Origin: Magnaporthiopsis rhizophila
Lineage: Eukaryota; Ascomycota; Sordariomycetes; Magnaporthales; Magnaporthaceae
Direction: 5' to 3'
Assembly: GCA_003049465.1 (NCBI GenBank)
Contig: PYSS01000127.1
Coordinates: forward strand, 1,905 to 65,904
Length of the DNA stretch: 64,000 bases
Program-made: the position numbers and the translations under genes
The notes under the pieces: model-generated
What the model was told of the DNA's origin: nothing
The model's database searches: none
The model's input: only the letters and a program-made list of their open reading frames with translations
In this document: piece after piece, positions 11,018-22,194 of the stretch
How the letters are laid out: every line of letters starts with the position of its first letter
Position numbering within the stretch: position 1 is the first letter of the stretch

Positions 11018-11471
11018 TTGTTGACAAGGGCGATGCGCCCGATGCTCCGGTTGGAGGCGCGGCTCGGATGGGCAGATATGGTTTGAAACTGGTCGATCGG
11101 GGGCGGGCGGCTGCTCGAATCGGATGCAACAAGTCGCTATGTGACGCTTGCTGGTCGGCCTGACCAGATCCAATTGGACCAAAATATGTGTCGCGGGCAC
11201 GGTTTGTGACGAGGCAGGCGGTGGTGCATTGGAGACGGTTCCTGGGCGCGTGCCTGGTTGCGTCGATTGCTTGGTGATCAGCGGCTGGCGTTGGTGGAGA
11301 TTGAGGACCCGGAGCAGCCCCACTTGTGTGCGCACCATGCCTACGGTAGGCACCAGGCCGACGCGACTTCGCAAGCAGCTCCACGCACCTTTCCTTCTCC
11401 AGCTGGTGAATCTCATCCATCTCGCCGAAGCAGGAACCGGGTTTCATACCGCTTGCCGATAAGAATGAAAT
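11018..11471. promoter_or_regulatory. Divergent promoter region of MYND-like gene and SF3b5
   Basis: A 454-bp spacer between divergent start codons. The minus strand stays open as far as 11416 in frame with the MYND-like gene, but the implied peptide is Arg/Pro-rich and unlike the rest of the protein, so I read it as 5' UTR and promoter. Confidence 0.5.
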
Positions 11472-11899
11472 ATGGTACGTTTGACAACCTAAGCCTGGCT
11501 GGGCTTTCTTCCAAATACACTTTCCATCTGGTTCCTGCGGCTGACAGCCTCGACAGGCCGACAAACTGCGGTCACAGCAGGAGCTGGAACGTCTCCAGGC
11601 CAAATACATTGGCACGGGGCATCCGGACACCACCAGCTGGGAGTGGAAAACAAACATCCACCGCGACACATACTCAAGCATTGCTGGTCATCCCCCTCTT
11701 GCTGCCTACATGGCGCTCGCTCAAAATGAGCCTGTCGCCAAAGTCCGCGCAGAGATGATACGAGTGAGTTGACTTGCCTGGCCATGGTTCAGAATGGGCG
11801 GAGAGCCACAGCATGCTGACGCCATTTGTCTAGAAAATGATACAGCCATGTGGCCCGCCGCCTGCTCGGGAGGGCGAGGACTCGGCAGCTCAGCAGTGA
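11472..11899 (+). CDS. SF3B5: Splicing factor 3B subunit 5 (SF3b10 / Ysf3)
   Basis: Three exons, 11472-11474, 11557-11763 and 11834-11899, giving 91 aa. It is a small core subunit of SF3b in the U2 snRNP, acting in branch-site recognition in the nucleus. The peptide starts M|ADKLRSQQELERLQ, then has KYIGTGHPDTTSWEWK and a C-terminal KMIQPCGPPP, matching the ~86-aa SF3B5 family end to end. Splice signals are good: GTACGT and GTGAGT donors, a GCTGAC branch site before the CGACAG acceptor, and a TCTAG acceptor for intron 2. The first coding exon is exactly the ATG, so the intron follows the start codon directly. Another ATG seven bases upstream (11465) is in a different frame. The gene is divergent from the MYND-like gene. 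Confidence 0.93.
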
Positions 11900-12277
11900 C
11901 ACAGACTGGCAACCGAGCCACTGATGTGCGGATCCCTGCCTGCCTGGCAAGCAGATCTGCCACCTGGGGTCCGCACTCGCTCATGCGCATGAGCTGAGGA
12001 ATAATTGTTAGAGTAATGATCCTATCTTAGAACCTCACTCTCAACCACCGCATCCCCCTGAGCATGGCTTGCGAGTTGGTGGACGCTGGCTGCGAACATG
12101 GGGCATGCGCAACCCATGCGGATAGTTTGCGTCTTCGCCGCGATGGAGTAGCCACTCGCACCGGAGCCTGGATGATAATCGCGGCCAGCGAAAGGCGGAG
12201 GAGAAGGGAAGGGTAATAGATCTCCTCTTGTCCAGTCTAAACCCATTTGCCATACGCATATGTCAACGCTCGTCCTC
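11900..12277. other. Convergent spacer between SF3b5 and Nse3
   Basis: A 378-bp spacer where two genes end facing each other. It contains no gene or repeat that I can see. Confidence 0.4.
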
Positions 12278-13480
12278 TTAATCATCTTCGCCATCTTCGT
12301 CACCGTCTGCTGCCCCGTTTGCGTTTCTATCCTGCCCTGGGCGTCTCTCCGCCTCCGCATAACTGTCACCACCCCGCGGTTTCCTCTCTTCGATCCGCAA
12401 GCTCACTTGAAGCTTCCTCTCTAGGTCGTCATTTGCAGCAGCACCGTAAACCTCCCTCGCCATGCCCGCAATAGCCTCATGAGTGACTTCTTGCTTGCCG
12501 CGTGGGCCAACGCGCCAGGTGATGGCATCCTCATCATTCTGAGGACTTCTCTCCACCGTCTTGACGACGTAACCCTGCCTTATGAGCCTCTGCAACATCA
12601 CCTCGGTCTTTTCGAGTGGAGTGTTGACGTTTGCGTTCATCCGTTGCAGATATCTTTTGAGTTTGTGGTCACTCAACTCGCCGCCGTTGAGTGTTATGAT
12701 GCCGATGATGAGTGTATACAGTCCGACGTGGATCGCTTCAGCATCGGAGCTGTGGATCTTGGATGGCGGTATGATAACCGCCGATCTATAAGGCTCCGGG
12801 ATTGTGGTGACAAGGATGTACGTGTTGGTGCTTGCCGGCCCCTTGGTCTGTGACTTGGCCGCTATTGGCTTCGGTTAGCAGCAGAGTCACCGGAGACATT
12901 TTGGCAGCCGGTCAGCCCGGGCATGGGGGTGAGAGCGTACCTCTCCTCTGCTCCTCTACTGATAGTGTGGATTTGTCGCGGACAGGGAGTTCAACCATTT
13001 GCATGCCAAACACTACCTGGAGCTGCTTCTGGGCTCCTTCAAAAACTTTCTTAAATGACCGGCCATGGGCACCCAGCACTGCAAAGAAGAATGAACGGGG
13101 GCTGTATCAGTGATTGCTGGTGTAGGTGGATGGACAAAGAACAATCGGATCTCCTTACCCTTTTCCCGAATACCATCCCTACGAATTGGGGTCCTTGAGT
13201 ACTCGCAGGCGAGTGCGTACCTCACGAGCTTCTTGACCAGCTGCGTCTCAGTTGACTCATCACGCTCGTCGCCGCCGCCATTCATGCTCTCGTCGTCATC
13301 GTTGCTGTCGGCTTCGTCGCGTCGTTGTCGCTGTCTGGGACGCTCGTCGCCGTGCGCATCGTCGTCATCTTCCTCGATCTTGGGTGTTGTGAGCAGGAAT
13401 GAATGCATATGCCAGGACTGCTAACAATGTAGAGGCACACCCGGACTTACATGCCGAGGGCGCCTTTGAAGGATGGGCAT
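12278..13480 (-). CDS. NSE3: Nse3, MAGE-domain subunit of the Smc5-Smc6 complex
   Basis: Four exons read on the minus strand: 13480-13451, 13378-13159, 13078-12941 and 12861-12278, giving 323 aa. Donors are GTAAGT, GTAAGG and GTACGC. The acceptor of intron 1 is uncertain, because AAG at 13379 was chosen to give a 72-base intron. Nse3 forms the Nse1-Nse3-Nse4 module of Smc5-Smc6, which binds DNA and acts in recombination repair. The MAGE winged-helix domain runs from about residue 60 to 280: ETQLVKKLVRYALACEYSR, then FKKVFEGAQKQLQVVFGMQM, LYTLIIGIITLNGGELSDHK and KRYLQRM. An acidic, Arg/Gln-rich segment precedes it, and an acidic Asp/Glu tail closes the protein. The start is divergent from SLS1. 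Confidence 0.92.
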
Positions 13481-14061
13481 GTTCTCTCAGGTATGCCCAG
13501 TGCTGCCTTGCGAATAATCGCAACGGGATAGGTATGAGCGCTGTTCCGATCCGCAAAGCTCGGTGGTGAACGTTCGTCGTTGTTAAAGGAGGTCCAGATC
13601 AAAAGAGCCGGGTCCGAGGCGTGTGGTCGTGGGGTCTTCCAGGTGACGCGACGCGGGGAAACTCAATTGTTTGGTACCAAGGTGGGCCCGCCTGGGCTTG
13701 CCTGCCAGGTCTTCAATGTAGCCTAGAAAGGTTTAGCGCCCGATTGAACCGTCGTCCCGCCCGGCAAGCATGGAGGAGGGACAAGGGTGGATTGACAGGG
13801 CAAAAAAGAAAAGTTTTGAAAAATCGCGATTAACATGATCTGGAAACACCCACCAATACGGCCCGCGGCCCAACTCCCTTGCCTTTGCGCCCTAGATTTT
13901 GTTGGGCGCATACGAATACCCCGCCAACCTTCGCATCAGTGGACTTCCAAACCCCGGAAAGAAACGAACCGTGAAGCCTGGGCGACATCATACGCCTTGC
14001 TAGGGTCGGCCACGATACCCCTCCCTCTCCACTCAGACCCCAACGCCCTGCTTTGGTCTTG
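13481..14061. promoter_or_regulatory. Bidirectional promoter region, NSE3 and SLS1
   Basis: A 581-bp spacer separates the divergent start codons. No TATA-like element close to either start stood out. A short CCCGCC/GGGCGG-type GC-rich segment lies near 13680-13765. Confidence 0.45.
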
Positions 14062-16416
14062 ATGATCCGAAGCAGGACAGCAGCTGGTGGCTTCGTCTGC
14101 CTCAGATGCCAACTCCGGCCTCCCCGGGGCAACTTCCAATGGCCCTACACGACGGCGCACAACGCACAAGTCAGAGGTAACAGTACCGCAGACGACGGAC
14201 CTCCTGACGACGGCGCCCAAGAGCGAGACCCCGGTGCAGACGGCCCCCCAGAAAACGATGGCTCTCGACCAACCCCGTCGGCGCGCAGATCCAACCCCAA
14301 AGTCTACTTCAACAGAGGCACTCGCGTTCTACCAAGGGTCGAAGGCTTGGCTTTCGACGTGTTGGGGAAGCCAGGCGAGACTATTGTGATGACGGATCTG
14401 GGCAAAGGCAAGAAGCGAGAAATTCCAGTCCTGGAACCGGCTGTTTCCGAGGCTGAGGAAGACAGGCTAGACATCTGGGGCTCCTTGTATAACCCAGGAG
14501 CTGCCACCACCGAGGCTGAGGTCCAGGCCAATATCGACGAACTGCGGCCAGAGGTCAGCATCCTCCCCCAGAGAGACTTCGACGCAATTGCAGGGGCTCT
14601 CAAAGGCGGTTTCACTATCGCGCAACTTGTCAGATACATCGGCGCCAACCGGCAATGCCGCGCCGCCCCGGCCTCCTCTCGCACGTCCCAGGCCGACCCG
14701 GATGCGCCATGGATCCTTGAGCGGCTCCCGTGGGTGCCCCAACCCTCGCCGGTGCAAAAGCAGCTCGGCAGCCCCAAGAAGGCACTCGTCAGCCAGTTGA
14801 TGCGTGCGTGCTGGGGAATCTCAATCCAAGAACACGTTGATGGCCCCGGCTACCTTGACGTCCATCTACGCGATCCCGAATTCTCCCTTCTGTTGATTGG
14901 TAATAGGAGGTGGCTTCAGCTCGTTTCGCGCATATACCTGCGCAAGGTTGGCGGACGAATAGAGTTGCGACGGTCCAGTCACATGCTACGAATATATAGT
15001 CCCAAGGCTATCGCTGATACCATCCTGGCTGGCATAAATCAAATCCTCCGCAATACTGTCATCGAGACTCTGGACATGGGCTCCCTTGCGCCAGGAAATA
15101 TCCCTCGCGAATCTCTCGAGCGTCTCGGTCAGTTGACCAACTCACACATCCAGCAACGCGGGGCGTCCAGCAAACTCTCCGTCTCTTGGATCCCTAGGCG
15201 TCAGTCGGACCAAGATCTGACCTATGAGACAACCCGAGATGTTGTCTTCCGAAAGCTGATGGACGCATTTGGACGGGACGCCCATCCGTTATCCCCGCCA
15301 ATGGCCATCGTCGAGCCCCGGCAGGGTGGTCCTGAGACGGGCAGACTCGTTCTAGAGCGTAGCCTTCAGGACCTGTCTCTCCCCTGGAACGTCCGGCATG
15401 GATCATGGGCTCGGTTCGTCCGGCCCATCTCGTCAGCCTCCACACAAACGACCAATATGCCCTTCCTACCACCGGACCTTATCTCGTGGCTTGTTCGCCC
15501 TAAAAGCTATGACACTCAGACTGCGCCCCCACAATCGTCGGCGGCTCCGGTGTCAGACCCGCCAGGTCTTCCTACCACTGGTCACTGGGCGCTGGCAAGA
15601 ACTGCTACTCATGCCGTCTTTGGCCACCTCCTTCACCACACCGAAGAGAAGGATGTCATCTCACAACCAAGCACAGCCCTGCCTTTACATAGCCCTTCCC
15701 CTCGGATTCTATCAACGGCCACTCCCCCACTGTTCGGTCGTGCTTTCTCCAACACCGCGGAGTGCGGGCCCACCAGCAGCCAGCTCGTTATTCGGCTGGT
15801 CCCTTCGCCCAACGACAGCAGCGCCCTGCACGCGCCAGCTCTAGAGCTCCGCGTCCGCATGGTAAACAACTTGGTCGCCGACATAAAATCACTCCGTGCT
15901 CTTCACCGCGTGCACAGCTTCGACCTGCTCCTACCGGACCACCCGGTGGACGCACGCATTACCCAGAGACAGATCTCGCAGCTTCTAAGAGGGGATGGCC
16001 CTCTGGAGGCGCACCCCACATTGAAACCACTGGTTGACTTCTTGGGCCGGTCGGAAATTTCGCCCATGGAGACCGTTTTCAGGACTCCTTCTCTCGTCAA
16101 AGGCATGACCGTCCCAGTCCGCCTCGGCCACAACGCTGCCCGTCCACACGATGACGACTCGGGTCTTCTGACTCTCGACTACCTCTTTGCGGGTCTGGAG
16201 CTGCGGCACAATGCCGTCACCTTCTTCCGCGACCGAAGCCTTGCCTACACGACCGTAGTAAGCAGCCTTGCCCCACAAAGAGTCGAGGTTTCGCTGCAGG
16301 CATCACCGTGGCGGGAGGCGAATCCATTCATAGAGGGCGCCGAAGGTGCAGCCGAGAGCTTCGTCGCCGATATACTGAAGGTGGCCCAGGGTGATGAGTT
16401 TGAGTGGTTCCTGTGA
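14062..16416 (+). CDS. SLS1: SLS1, mitochondrial inner-membrane regulator of mitochondrial gene expression
   Basis: Intronless gene of 784 aa. Yeast Sls1 is an inner-membrane protein facing the matrix that couples mitochondrial transcription and RNA handling to translation. The N-terminus (MIRSRTAAGGFVCLRCQ) is basic and amphipathic, like a mitochondrial presequence. Residues ~130-200 (EEDRLDIWGSLYNPG, then FDAIAGALKGGFTIAQLVRYI) match the SLS1 N-terminal region. A KH-like segment follows (LLLIGNRRWLQLVSRIYLRKVGG near 275-300). The far C-terminus ends DEFEWFL. The start at 14062 is the first ATG in frame; three upstream codons are open but begin with TTG. The length agrees with fungal homologues of roughly 700-900 aa. 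I see no transmembrane segment strong enough to place by eye. Confidence 0.87.
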   Translation: MIRSRTAAGGFVCLRCQLRPPRGNFQWPYTTAHNAQVRGNSTADDGPPDDGAQERDPGADGPPENDGSRPTPSARRSNPKVYFNRGTRVLPRVEGLAFDVLGKPGETIVMTDLGKGKKREIPVLEPAVSEAEEDRLDIWGSLYNPGAATTEAEVQANIDELRPEVSILPQRDFDAIAGALKGGFTIAQLVRYIGANRQCRAAPASSRTSQADPDAPWILERLPWVPQPSPVQKQLGSPKKALVSQLMRACWGISIQEHVDGPGYLDVHLRDPEFSLLLIGNRRWLQLVSRIYLRKVGGRIELRRSSHMLRIYSPKAIADTILAGINQILRNTVIETLDMGSLAPGNIPRESLERLGQLTNSHIQQRGASSKLSVSWIPRRQSDQDLTYETTRDVVFRKLMDAFGRDAHPLSPPMAIVEPRQGGPETGRLVLERSLQDLSLPWNVRHGSWARFVRPISSASTQTTNMPFLPPDLISWLVRPKSYDTQTAPPQSSAAPVSDPPGLPTTGHWALARTATHAVFGHLLHHTEEKDVISQPSTALPLHSPSPRILSTATPPLFGRAFSNTAECGPTSSQLVIRLVPSPNDSSALHAPALELRVRMVNNLVADIKSLRALHRVHSFDLLLPDHPVDARITQRQISQLLRGDGPLEAHPTLKPLVDFLGRSEISPMETVFRTPSLVKGMTVPVRLGHNAARPHDDDSGLLTLDYLFAGLELRHNAVTFFRDRSLAYTTVVSSLAPQRVEVSLQASPWREANPFIEGAEGAAESFVADILKVAQGDEFEWFL

Positions 16417-17205
16417 GTATCACATTCGCTTAATCCATCCTGTGCTTGGATGCAGTATTGCACCCGCCGTGTTTATCGCCCTCCCTACACCGTATTGTAT
16501 AGATGTGCCATCAAAGGTGGCTGGCGAAACGACGCATCCTTATTCTATGGATAACTGTATAAATATATACCTTCTCTCTCTATCTCTGAGCAACATTGCT
16601 TTATAGTGCATGCCGTTGACACTAGGTAGGTATCCATGACCTTGACAGTCTACCTACCTACCTGGTTGGTCGTCGAAGGATATCACGCGCACGACACACT
16701 CAAATCTTGCTGTTCTGAAGATGTTCTTCCGCCGGCTCTCGGCAACACTGGATGAATGGGCTAGGCATACCCCCCGAGAGTCGACTTATCGGCTTACAGC
16801 CTGCTGCAGCACAAATAACTTGTCACCTAAAGTCCTCACATCATTCATCTTCCTTCACCCTTCAAGCCTCTTCTCCAGGAGAGACACCACACTGTTTGAT
16901 CACATGCGCATGACTGGAGCGGATCGAGGTTTTCCTTCTTTTTTTGATCTTTGAAATCACTTTCTAAAGAGAACTCTATTTTGTACTAAAGCACACTATG
17001 GGAGAAGAAGTTTTGATCCGCAGAAAATCCCTGACCCGTTCCTCTCGAATGTGCCCCAAAACAAGCTTCCGAGAACTCTTTTCCGTGCGCTAAGGCAATT
17101 GTCGGCAACCCCCCTCATCATTGGCGCGATCATGTAATAGCGACGCCGGTGGGTATAACTTGCCTCCCGCGTCTCGGGACGATTTGCTCCTGGTGATTGA
17201 GCAGC
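16417..17205. other. Convergent 3' region of SLS1 and TEF1 with a short inverted repeat
   Basis: Both genes end into this 789-bp spacer. AGGTAGGTA at 16624-16632 and TACCTACCT at 16651-16659 form an inverted repeat that could fold in either transcript. AT-rich sequence with ATAAATATATA at 16559-16569 could serve polyadenylation of SLS1. No gene is seen. Confidence 0.5.
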
Positions 17206-19456
17206 TTATTTCTTGGCAGCCTTGGCAGCAGACTTGGTGACCTATTGTTCAAGGTGATTAGCATCGAGTACAAAGCACGGGTGGAAATCTGTGGAGATTG
17301 AAAGGGTAGTGGACATACCTTGCCGGTTCCGGCAGCGGCCTTCTCGACGCTCTTGATGACACCGACAGCGACGGTCTGACGCATGTCACGGACGGCGAAA
17401 CGACCCAGGGGAGGGTACTCAGAGAAGGTCTCGACACACATGGGCTTGGACGGAACCATCTTGACGATGGCGGCGTCGCCCGACTTGATGAACTTGGGGT
17501 TGGCCTCAATGGACTTGCCGGTACGGCGGTCGAGCTTCTCAACCATCTCGGAGAACTTGCAGGCAATGTGGGCGGTATGGCAGTCCAGAACCGGGGCGTA
17601 GCCAGCACCAACCTGGCCGGGGTGGTTCAGGATGATGACCTGGGCGTTGAACGAGGCGCAGCCCATGGGAGGGTCGTTCTTGGAGTCACCGGCGACGTTG
17701 CCACGGCGGATGTCCTTGACCGAGACGTTCTTCACGTTGAAACCGACGTTGTCGCCGGGGACACCCTCGGCCAGCTGCTGGTGGTGCATCTCGACGGACT
17801 TGACTTCAGTGGTGACGTTGGAGGGCGCGAAGGTGACGACCATGCCGGCCTTGAGGACACCAGTCTCGATACGGCCGACGGGCACTGTGCCGATACCGCC
17901 GATCTTGTAGACATCCTGGAGAGGCAGACGCAGAGGCTTGTCGGTCGGGCGCTTGGGGGGAGTGACATCGTCAATGGCGTCCTGGAGCGAGACACCACCG
18001 ACGACAGTCTCCTTCTTGCCGTCCTTGGTGATGGTCTTGGTCCAGCCCTTGTACCAGGGAGCGTTGGGGGAGATGTTGGCCTTCATGTCGGCAGACTCCG
18101 AGATCATGTGGTCGCCGTTGAAGCCCGAGATGGGGACGAAGGGGATGGTGTCAGGGTTGAAGCCAATCTTCTTGATGAAGTTCTTGGTCTCCTTGACGAT
18201 CTCGTCGAAGCGGCTCTGGGCCCACTTGGCAGTGTCCATCTTGTTGACAGCGACGATGAGCTGCCTAACACCGAGGGTGAAGGCAAGCAGAGCGTGCTCA
18301 CGGGTCTGGCCATCCTTGGAAATACCAGCCTCGAACTCACCGGTACCGGCGCCAATGACGAGAATGGCGCAGTCGGCCTGCGAGGTACCAGTAATCATGT
18401 TCTTGATGAAGTCACGGTGGCCGGGAGCATCTGCATGTCAGGCGACGTCGTTAGCATGGGACAGGAGACGGCGTGTCGATAGGGCCAGGGGTCCGCCCAG
18501 TCCAGGCACACTTACCGATGACAGTGACATTGTACTTGGCAGTCTCGAACTTCCAGAGGGCAATATCGATGGTGATACCGCGCTCACGCTCAGCCTTGAG
18601 CTTGTCCAGAACCCAGGCGTACTTGAAGGAGCCCTTGCCCATCTCAGCGGCTTCCTGTTGGCATAGTTAGTATCTGACATGCGGCAGCCCAAATATGGAA
18701 GGTGGGGGTGGTGGGTGCTGGTCCGTGCAGTATGCACATCGTTTTTGCAGATGACGCGAAATTTTCAAGTGGAAGAGGTCGCAGGGCTGAGCGGGGAACA
18801 AAGCTTGGAAAAAAAAAAAAAAAAAAGTGCTGGGCCCCGCCCCCGCTCTTGCGCCGAAAGCACAGAACTGGTGGGTGAGATTTGGGAAAGTTGCCGTGTG
18901 CGAGTGCGAAAATGTGTAATGTGCGGTTTTGGTGAAGGTGAATTGTCTGGAGATAACCAAAGAACAAGAAGAAAAAAGCAAGAACGCACCTTCTCATACT
19001 TCTCGATCGTACGGGCATCGATACCCTTCAGCTTGTAGATAAGGTGACCGGTCTGTAGTATGCTTCGTGTCAGCAATCTGAGTGTGGGCTCAGTGGTGCC
19101 GCTTCGTGGGCGGATGTCACAGAGAATGGATTGTAAAGCAGTAGCTTACCGTCGTCGACTTGCCGGAGTCGACGTGTCTGTATGGTGATGGCCCTGTTAG
19201 CACCGCAATGTTCCTCCTCGCCGCGACGTATAGCTTGTCGGGATAGGCGCGGGTTGGGAATGGCGATGGCGCTTTGGCCGAAGCGGCGAGGTGAGACAAA
19301 CCCGATGACGACGACCTATTCACACGACGCAGACACGCAGGTTAGCGAAAGATGCTGGAGAATGCCAGAGAGACTGGGTCACTGCGTCTGTAGCGTGGCC
19401 GGCGACCAGAGGAGGAAAGAACTTACGTTAAGGTGAGCCTTCTCCTTGTTACCCAT
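17206..19456 (-). CDS. TEF1: Translation elongation factor 1-alpha (eEF1A)
   Basis: Seven exons read on the minus strand: 19456-19427, 19315-19302, 19177-19150, 19052-18990, 18654-18516, 18430-17319 and 17241-17206, giving 473 aa. Exons 2 and 3 are only 14 and 28 bases. eEF1A is the GTPase that brings aminoacyl-tRNA to the ribosome. The P-loop GHVDSGKS (residues 15-22) is assembled across exons 2 and 3. DAPGH is at about 92-96, NKMD at 154-157, and the C-terminus is VTKSAAKAAKK. At 473 aa it is longer than the usual fungal 460; the extra residues lie near 202-238, around HMISESADMKANISPN and after WYKGW. Intron 4 (335 bases, 18655-18989) carries a long A/T homopolymer. The multi-intron 5' part is the stretch used as the TEF1 phylogenetic marker. 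Strong codon bias toward C-ending codons fits high expression. Confidence 0.97.
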
Positions 19457-21301
19457 GGTGGCGGTTGTTCAGCTGGCTGACGAGAAAGGTCTGGTTGTGC
19501 TTGCGCGAAAGTGAGGCTGCGGCGGCAGTCGCGATATGTTTGTTAGAGTGGTGAAGAGTAGGCGCAGAGGAGATCGTGCCTCGAGCTGGAGTGCTTACAA
19601 GGGAAATTGGCAGATCAGAATGCTTGATTCAAGGTGTGCCGACGAGGGAGAAAAAAGAGAGAAGGGCTGGAAGGTTGGGAGGGGAAATCTACCTTTTATT
19701 TACGTGGGCGAAATCCACGGCGCCCCACATTCCGTCAACCAGACTCCCTCCATTTTTTTTTTTTTTTTGATTGTTTTGCCCCTCCACCTTGGACCCCGCT
19801 GACCCTCCTAGGATTGCCCCTCGAACGATTGATTGCCTGCGCCCGCTGCAGACGCTGATGGCAAGAATTTTGTTTCGTTGCCCCTCTTCTCCTCACGCGG
19901 TAAGTCGGCTCCGTGGGGCAACCTAGCCCACACACAGGAGATTCCATAGCTCTCGAGCTCTGCAGCGCTAGGTTGCCGCAAAATTCCCATGTCTGCCGAT
20001 ACCACATGCAGTCTTAAACACCGCCCCTTCTGCGCCTTTCCTCCTGCTCGTATAGGTGGGTGTTGGGCGTGATATGGTTGTATTTACGGCCAACGTGCCC
20101 TCCGCTGCTGCGTCGATTTCGTCCGTAGTGAAATTGTAGGTGCACGTATGTGAGTCCCATGCTCGGGCGCTTACTTCTTTTCCACGTCAGGGGTGTCGAC
20201 GCACCCTCCTCCAGCTCGTGATGTTTCTTTGCAGCCAAGCTGTACCTAGGCGCCAGCATGTCTCCCGAAACGCCGACCCACTCCCCCAATCCAACCGAAC
20301 GTCACAGCCAGCCTCCTCGCAGACAGTTTCTCCAGTCCCACACTCTGTGGCTGTCTAAGGACATGATCGGGCAGCGACTCACTGCCCGATGAGTTGCAGG
20401 AAGTCCGGACCAAAGCCCATCTTCAAACACCTGGCAGTCCTCGGCCCATCCTTGGTCTGGGCTACGAAGAGCACAAACCCACCTGATATCACGAAGATTA
20501 TGCGCCTACGTGGGCGGGCATTCTGCTTTGGGACGGTCTGTGCGTCTTCCCCGCTTGACTCGTGCCCAGTTGCTCTCACGAGATCCCAGGGGCTGTAGAA
20601 ACCTGTATTGCCTTCCCCGTTTTGCGCCCGACGAAGAGGAATACCTAGGCGGCTGGTGGCCATTAGCCCCCAAGAGTGAAGAGCTTTTGGCACGCATGGT
20701 ATTTGTTTGCATATGGTAATTACCAACGTCCCAGATAGAAAGGCGCCACTCCCGTCCTTGCAGATCTTGTCTCGGTGTCTCACCAATTTATCGACGGCGG
20801 CCAGGGGCCTAGCTTGGCATGGGATACAATATGCTGACAGCAAAGAATACCAAGTCAAAGGGTCACGTCCATGGAGACCTGCACGATGACAACAGATAAG
20901 TCTTCAGTTCCGACTACGCTAATCAGAACCTCAATTGTCCAATTGCCTCCTTGATAAACCTGTTCAGTTGCCTTTCGTATATATTCTTCCCGTTGTATTT
21001 CGTGTTCCTTTTCCTGCTTCTGGTCGTTTGTTTGTTTTCTCAGGGACACGCATGGGATTGCGTGTTTTAACTTTGGAAACAATGGTATGGAAGGTCGGGT
21101 CAGTGACGCTCTGCCGCTATCAGATATCATAAGAGAGTCTCGGTGTGAGAGTAGCTTCGATGGGGGGGTGGGGGGTTCTCATTCACGAAAAAGCAGACCC
21201 CCCTCAGCCGTCACTACTCTCACGAGAGGCGGTGGTCGCATTTACGATAGTACATACAGTACTCTCACCACGCAAGCTTGGGGGTTGCCCCCAGCACAGC
21301 G
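19457..21301. promoter_or_regulatory. TEF1 promoter region and 3' region of CIA30
   Basis: TEF1 and CIA30 are both on the minus strand, so the left half is the TEF1 promoter. It includes a T16 run at about 19754-19769 (A-rich on the TEF1 strand). A 159-codon minus-strand frame at 20379-20858 has one hydrophobic stretch but no recognisable family or splice support. I did not call it a gene. Confidence 0.5.
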
Positions 21302-22194
21302 TCATCTGACCCCCGTGGCTCCCCAGCTGACTGTCTCTCCATGTTTGTTCCTAAGCCCGCCTTCGCTGCTACGCCGGAAGCTAACGTTATCGGCCTCGCA
21401 CTCATCGTTGGTGGCCCATATCCTCTCAATGCAAAGATCGAATGGTCCGGGTACCCGGTCAGTCAGGCCGACACCGACTGACCGCACCTTTTGTCTGAGG
21501 ATCTCTGCCTGTGGCTCGACGACGAAGCCGCGGTTTGTCCTGACAAAGTCACTCCACCTGATGAGAATGGTTTCCCACGACCCGGGCGTCTTGGAGAAGA
21601 GGCGATGCTGGTGCAAGTCGGTCGGCACGAGCGACTCTGTCTGGACATTAACAAAGTAGCTCCTGCCGTCCGACTTGACGCGCATGGCGAGATAGGCGTA
21701 CGAGTCGATGTTCCACAAGCTTTTCCCAAACAGTGTGCGCGGTTGATCCAATGTCCTCCACGCGGCATAACCTGTTCGTTGGACGTCTGGCCTGCCACTG
21801 GGCAGCTCGGTGGAGATGATGCCTTGGAATCTGGCGTATGCGGCAGGAGCGGTCGCGGTGCTCGGTGGACCTGGCTCTGATACTGCCTGGGAGCTTACCC
21901 AGTCCAGGTGTGACTTAGAGAATCCTCCAACGTCGATATCCGACATAGTCTTGCAGCGTGTGATCGATTCACGGTCGTGGAATGAGTGCAACTGGTAGGG
22001 ACCAGATGGCCCTTTTATGCCTTCCGATCTGAGCGCTGTGGCAAACATGTCAACAGATGATGTGAAGGTCAGGCCTGTCGAGACCTTGAGCAGCATCGGC
22101 GTCATCGGATAAGCGTACCGATTTGAGAAAGCCTCTTGAACTCCTCGAGGCTTCGGCCCCAAAAGCCTCGGCGGAGACAGGCGGTAGTGTGCAT
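21302..22194 (-). CDS. CIA30: CIA30 / NDUFAF1, complex I intermediate-associated protein 30
   Basis: Two exons, 22194-22119 and 22035-21302, giving 269 aa. The donor is GTACGC, the acceptor CCACAG, and the phase-1 junction keeps frame. CIA30 is a mitochondrial assembly factor that binds early membrane-arm intermediates of respiratory complex I. The N-terminus (MHTTACLRRGFWGRSLEEFKRL) is basic and presequence-like. The CIA30 fold begins at GPYQLHSF (near 35) and contains KTMSDIDVGGFSKS, RTGYAAWRT, YLAMRVKSDGRSYFVNVQTE, PTDLHQHRLF, and SVGVGLTDRVPGPFDLCIERI near the end. All of these are typical of the family. The ATG at 22194 was chosen because only this frame splices cleanly and gives the EEFKRLSQI-AL-RSEGI junction expected in fungal homologues. 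Confidence 0.93.

Noticed and set aside
11018..11416. In-frame N-terminal extension of the MYND-like protein
   Set aside because: The implied peptide is Arg/Pro/Thr-rich and unlike the rest. The ATG at 11017 has good context and begins the charged helical protein.
20379..20858. 159-codon minus-strand frame between TEF1 and CIA30
   Set aside because: One hydrophobic stretch but no recognisable family, no splice structure, and no compositional signal of a gene. It remains possible but unsupported.
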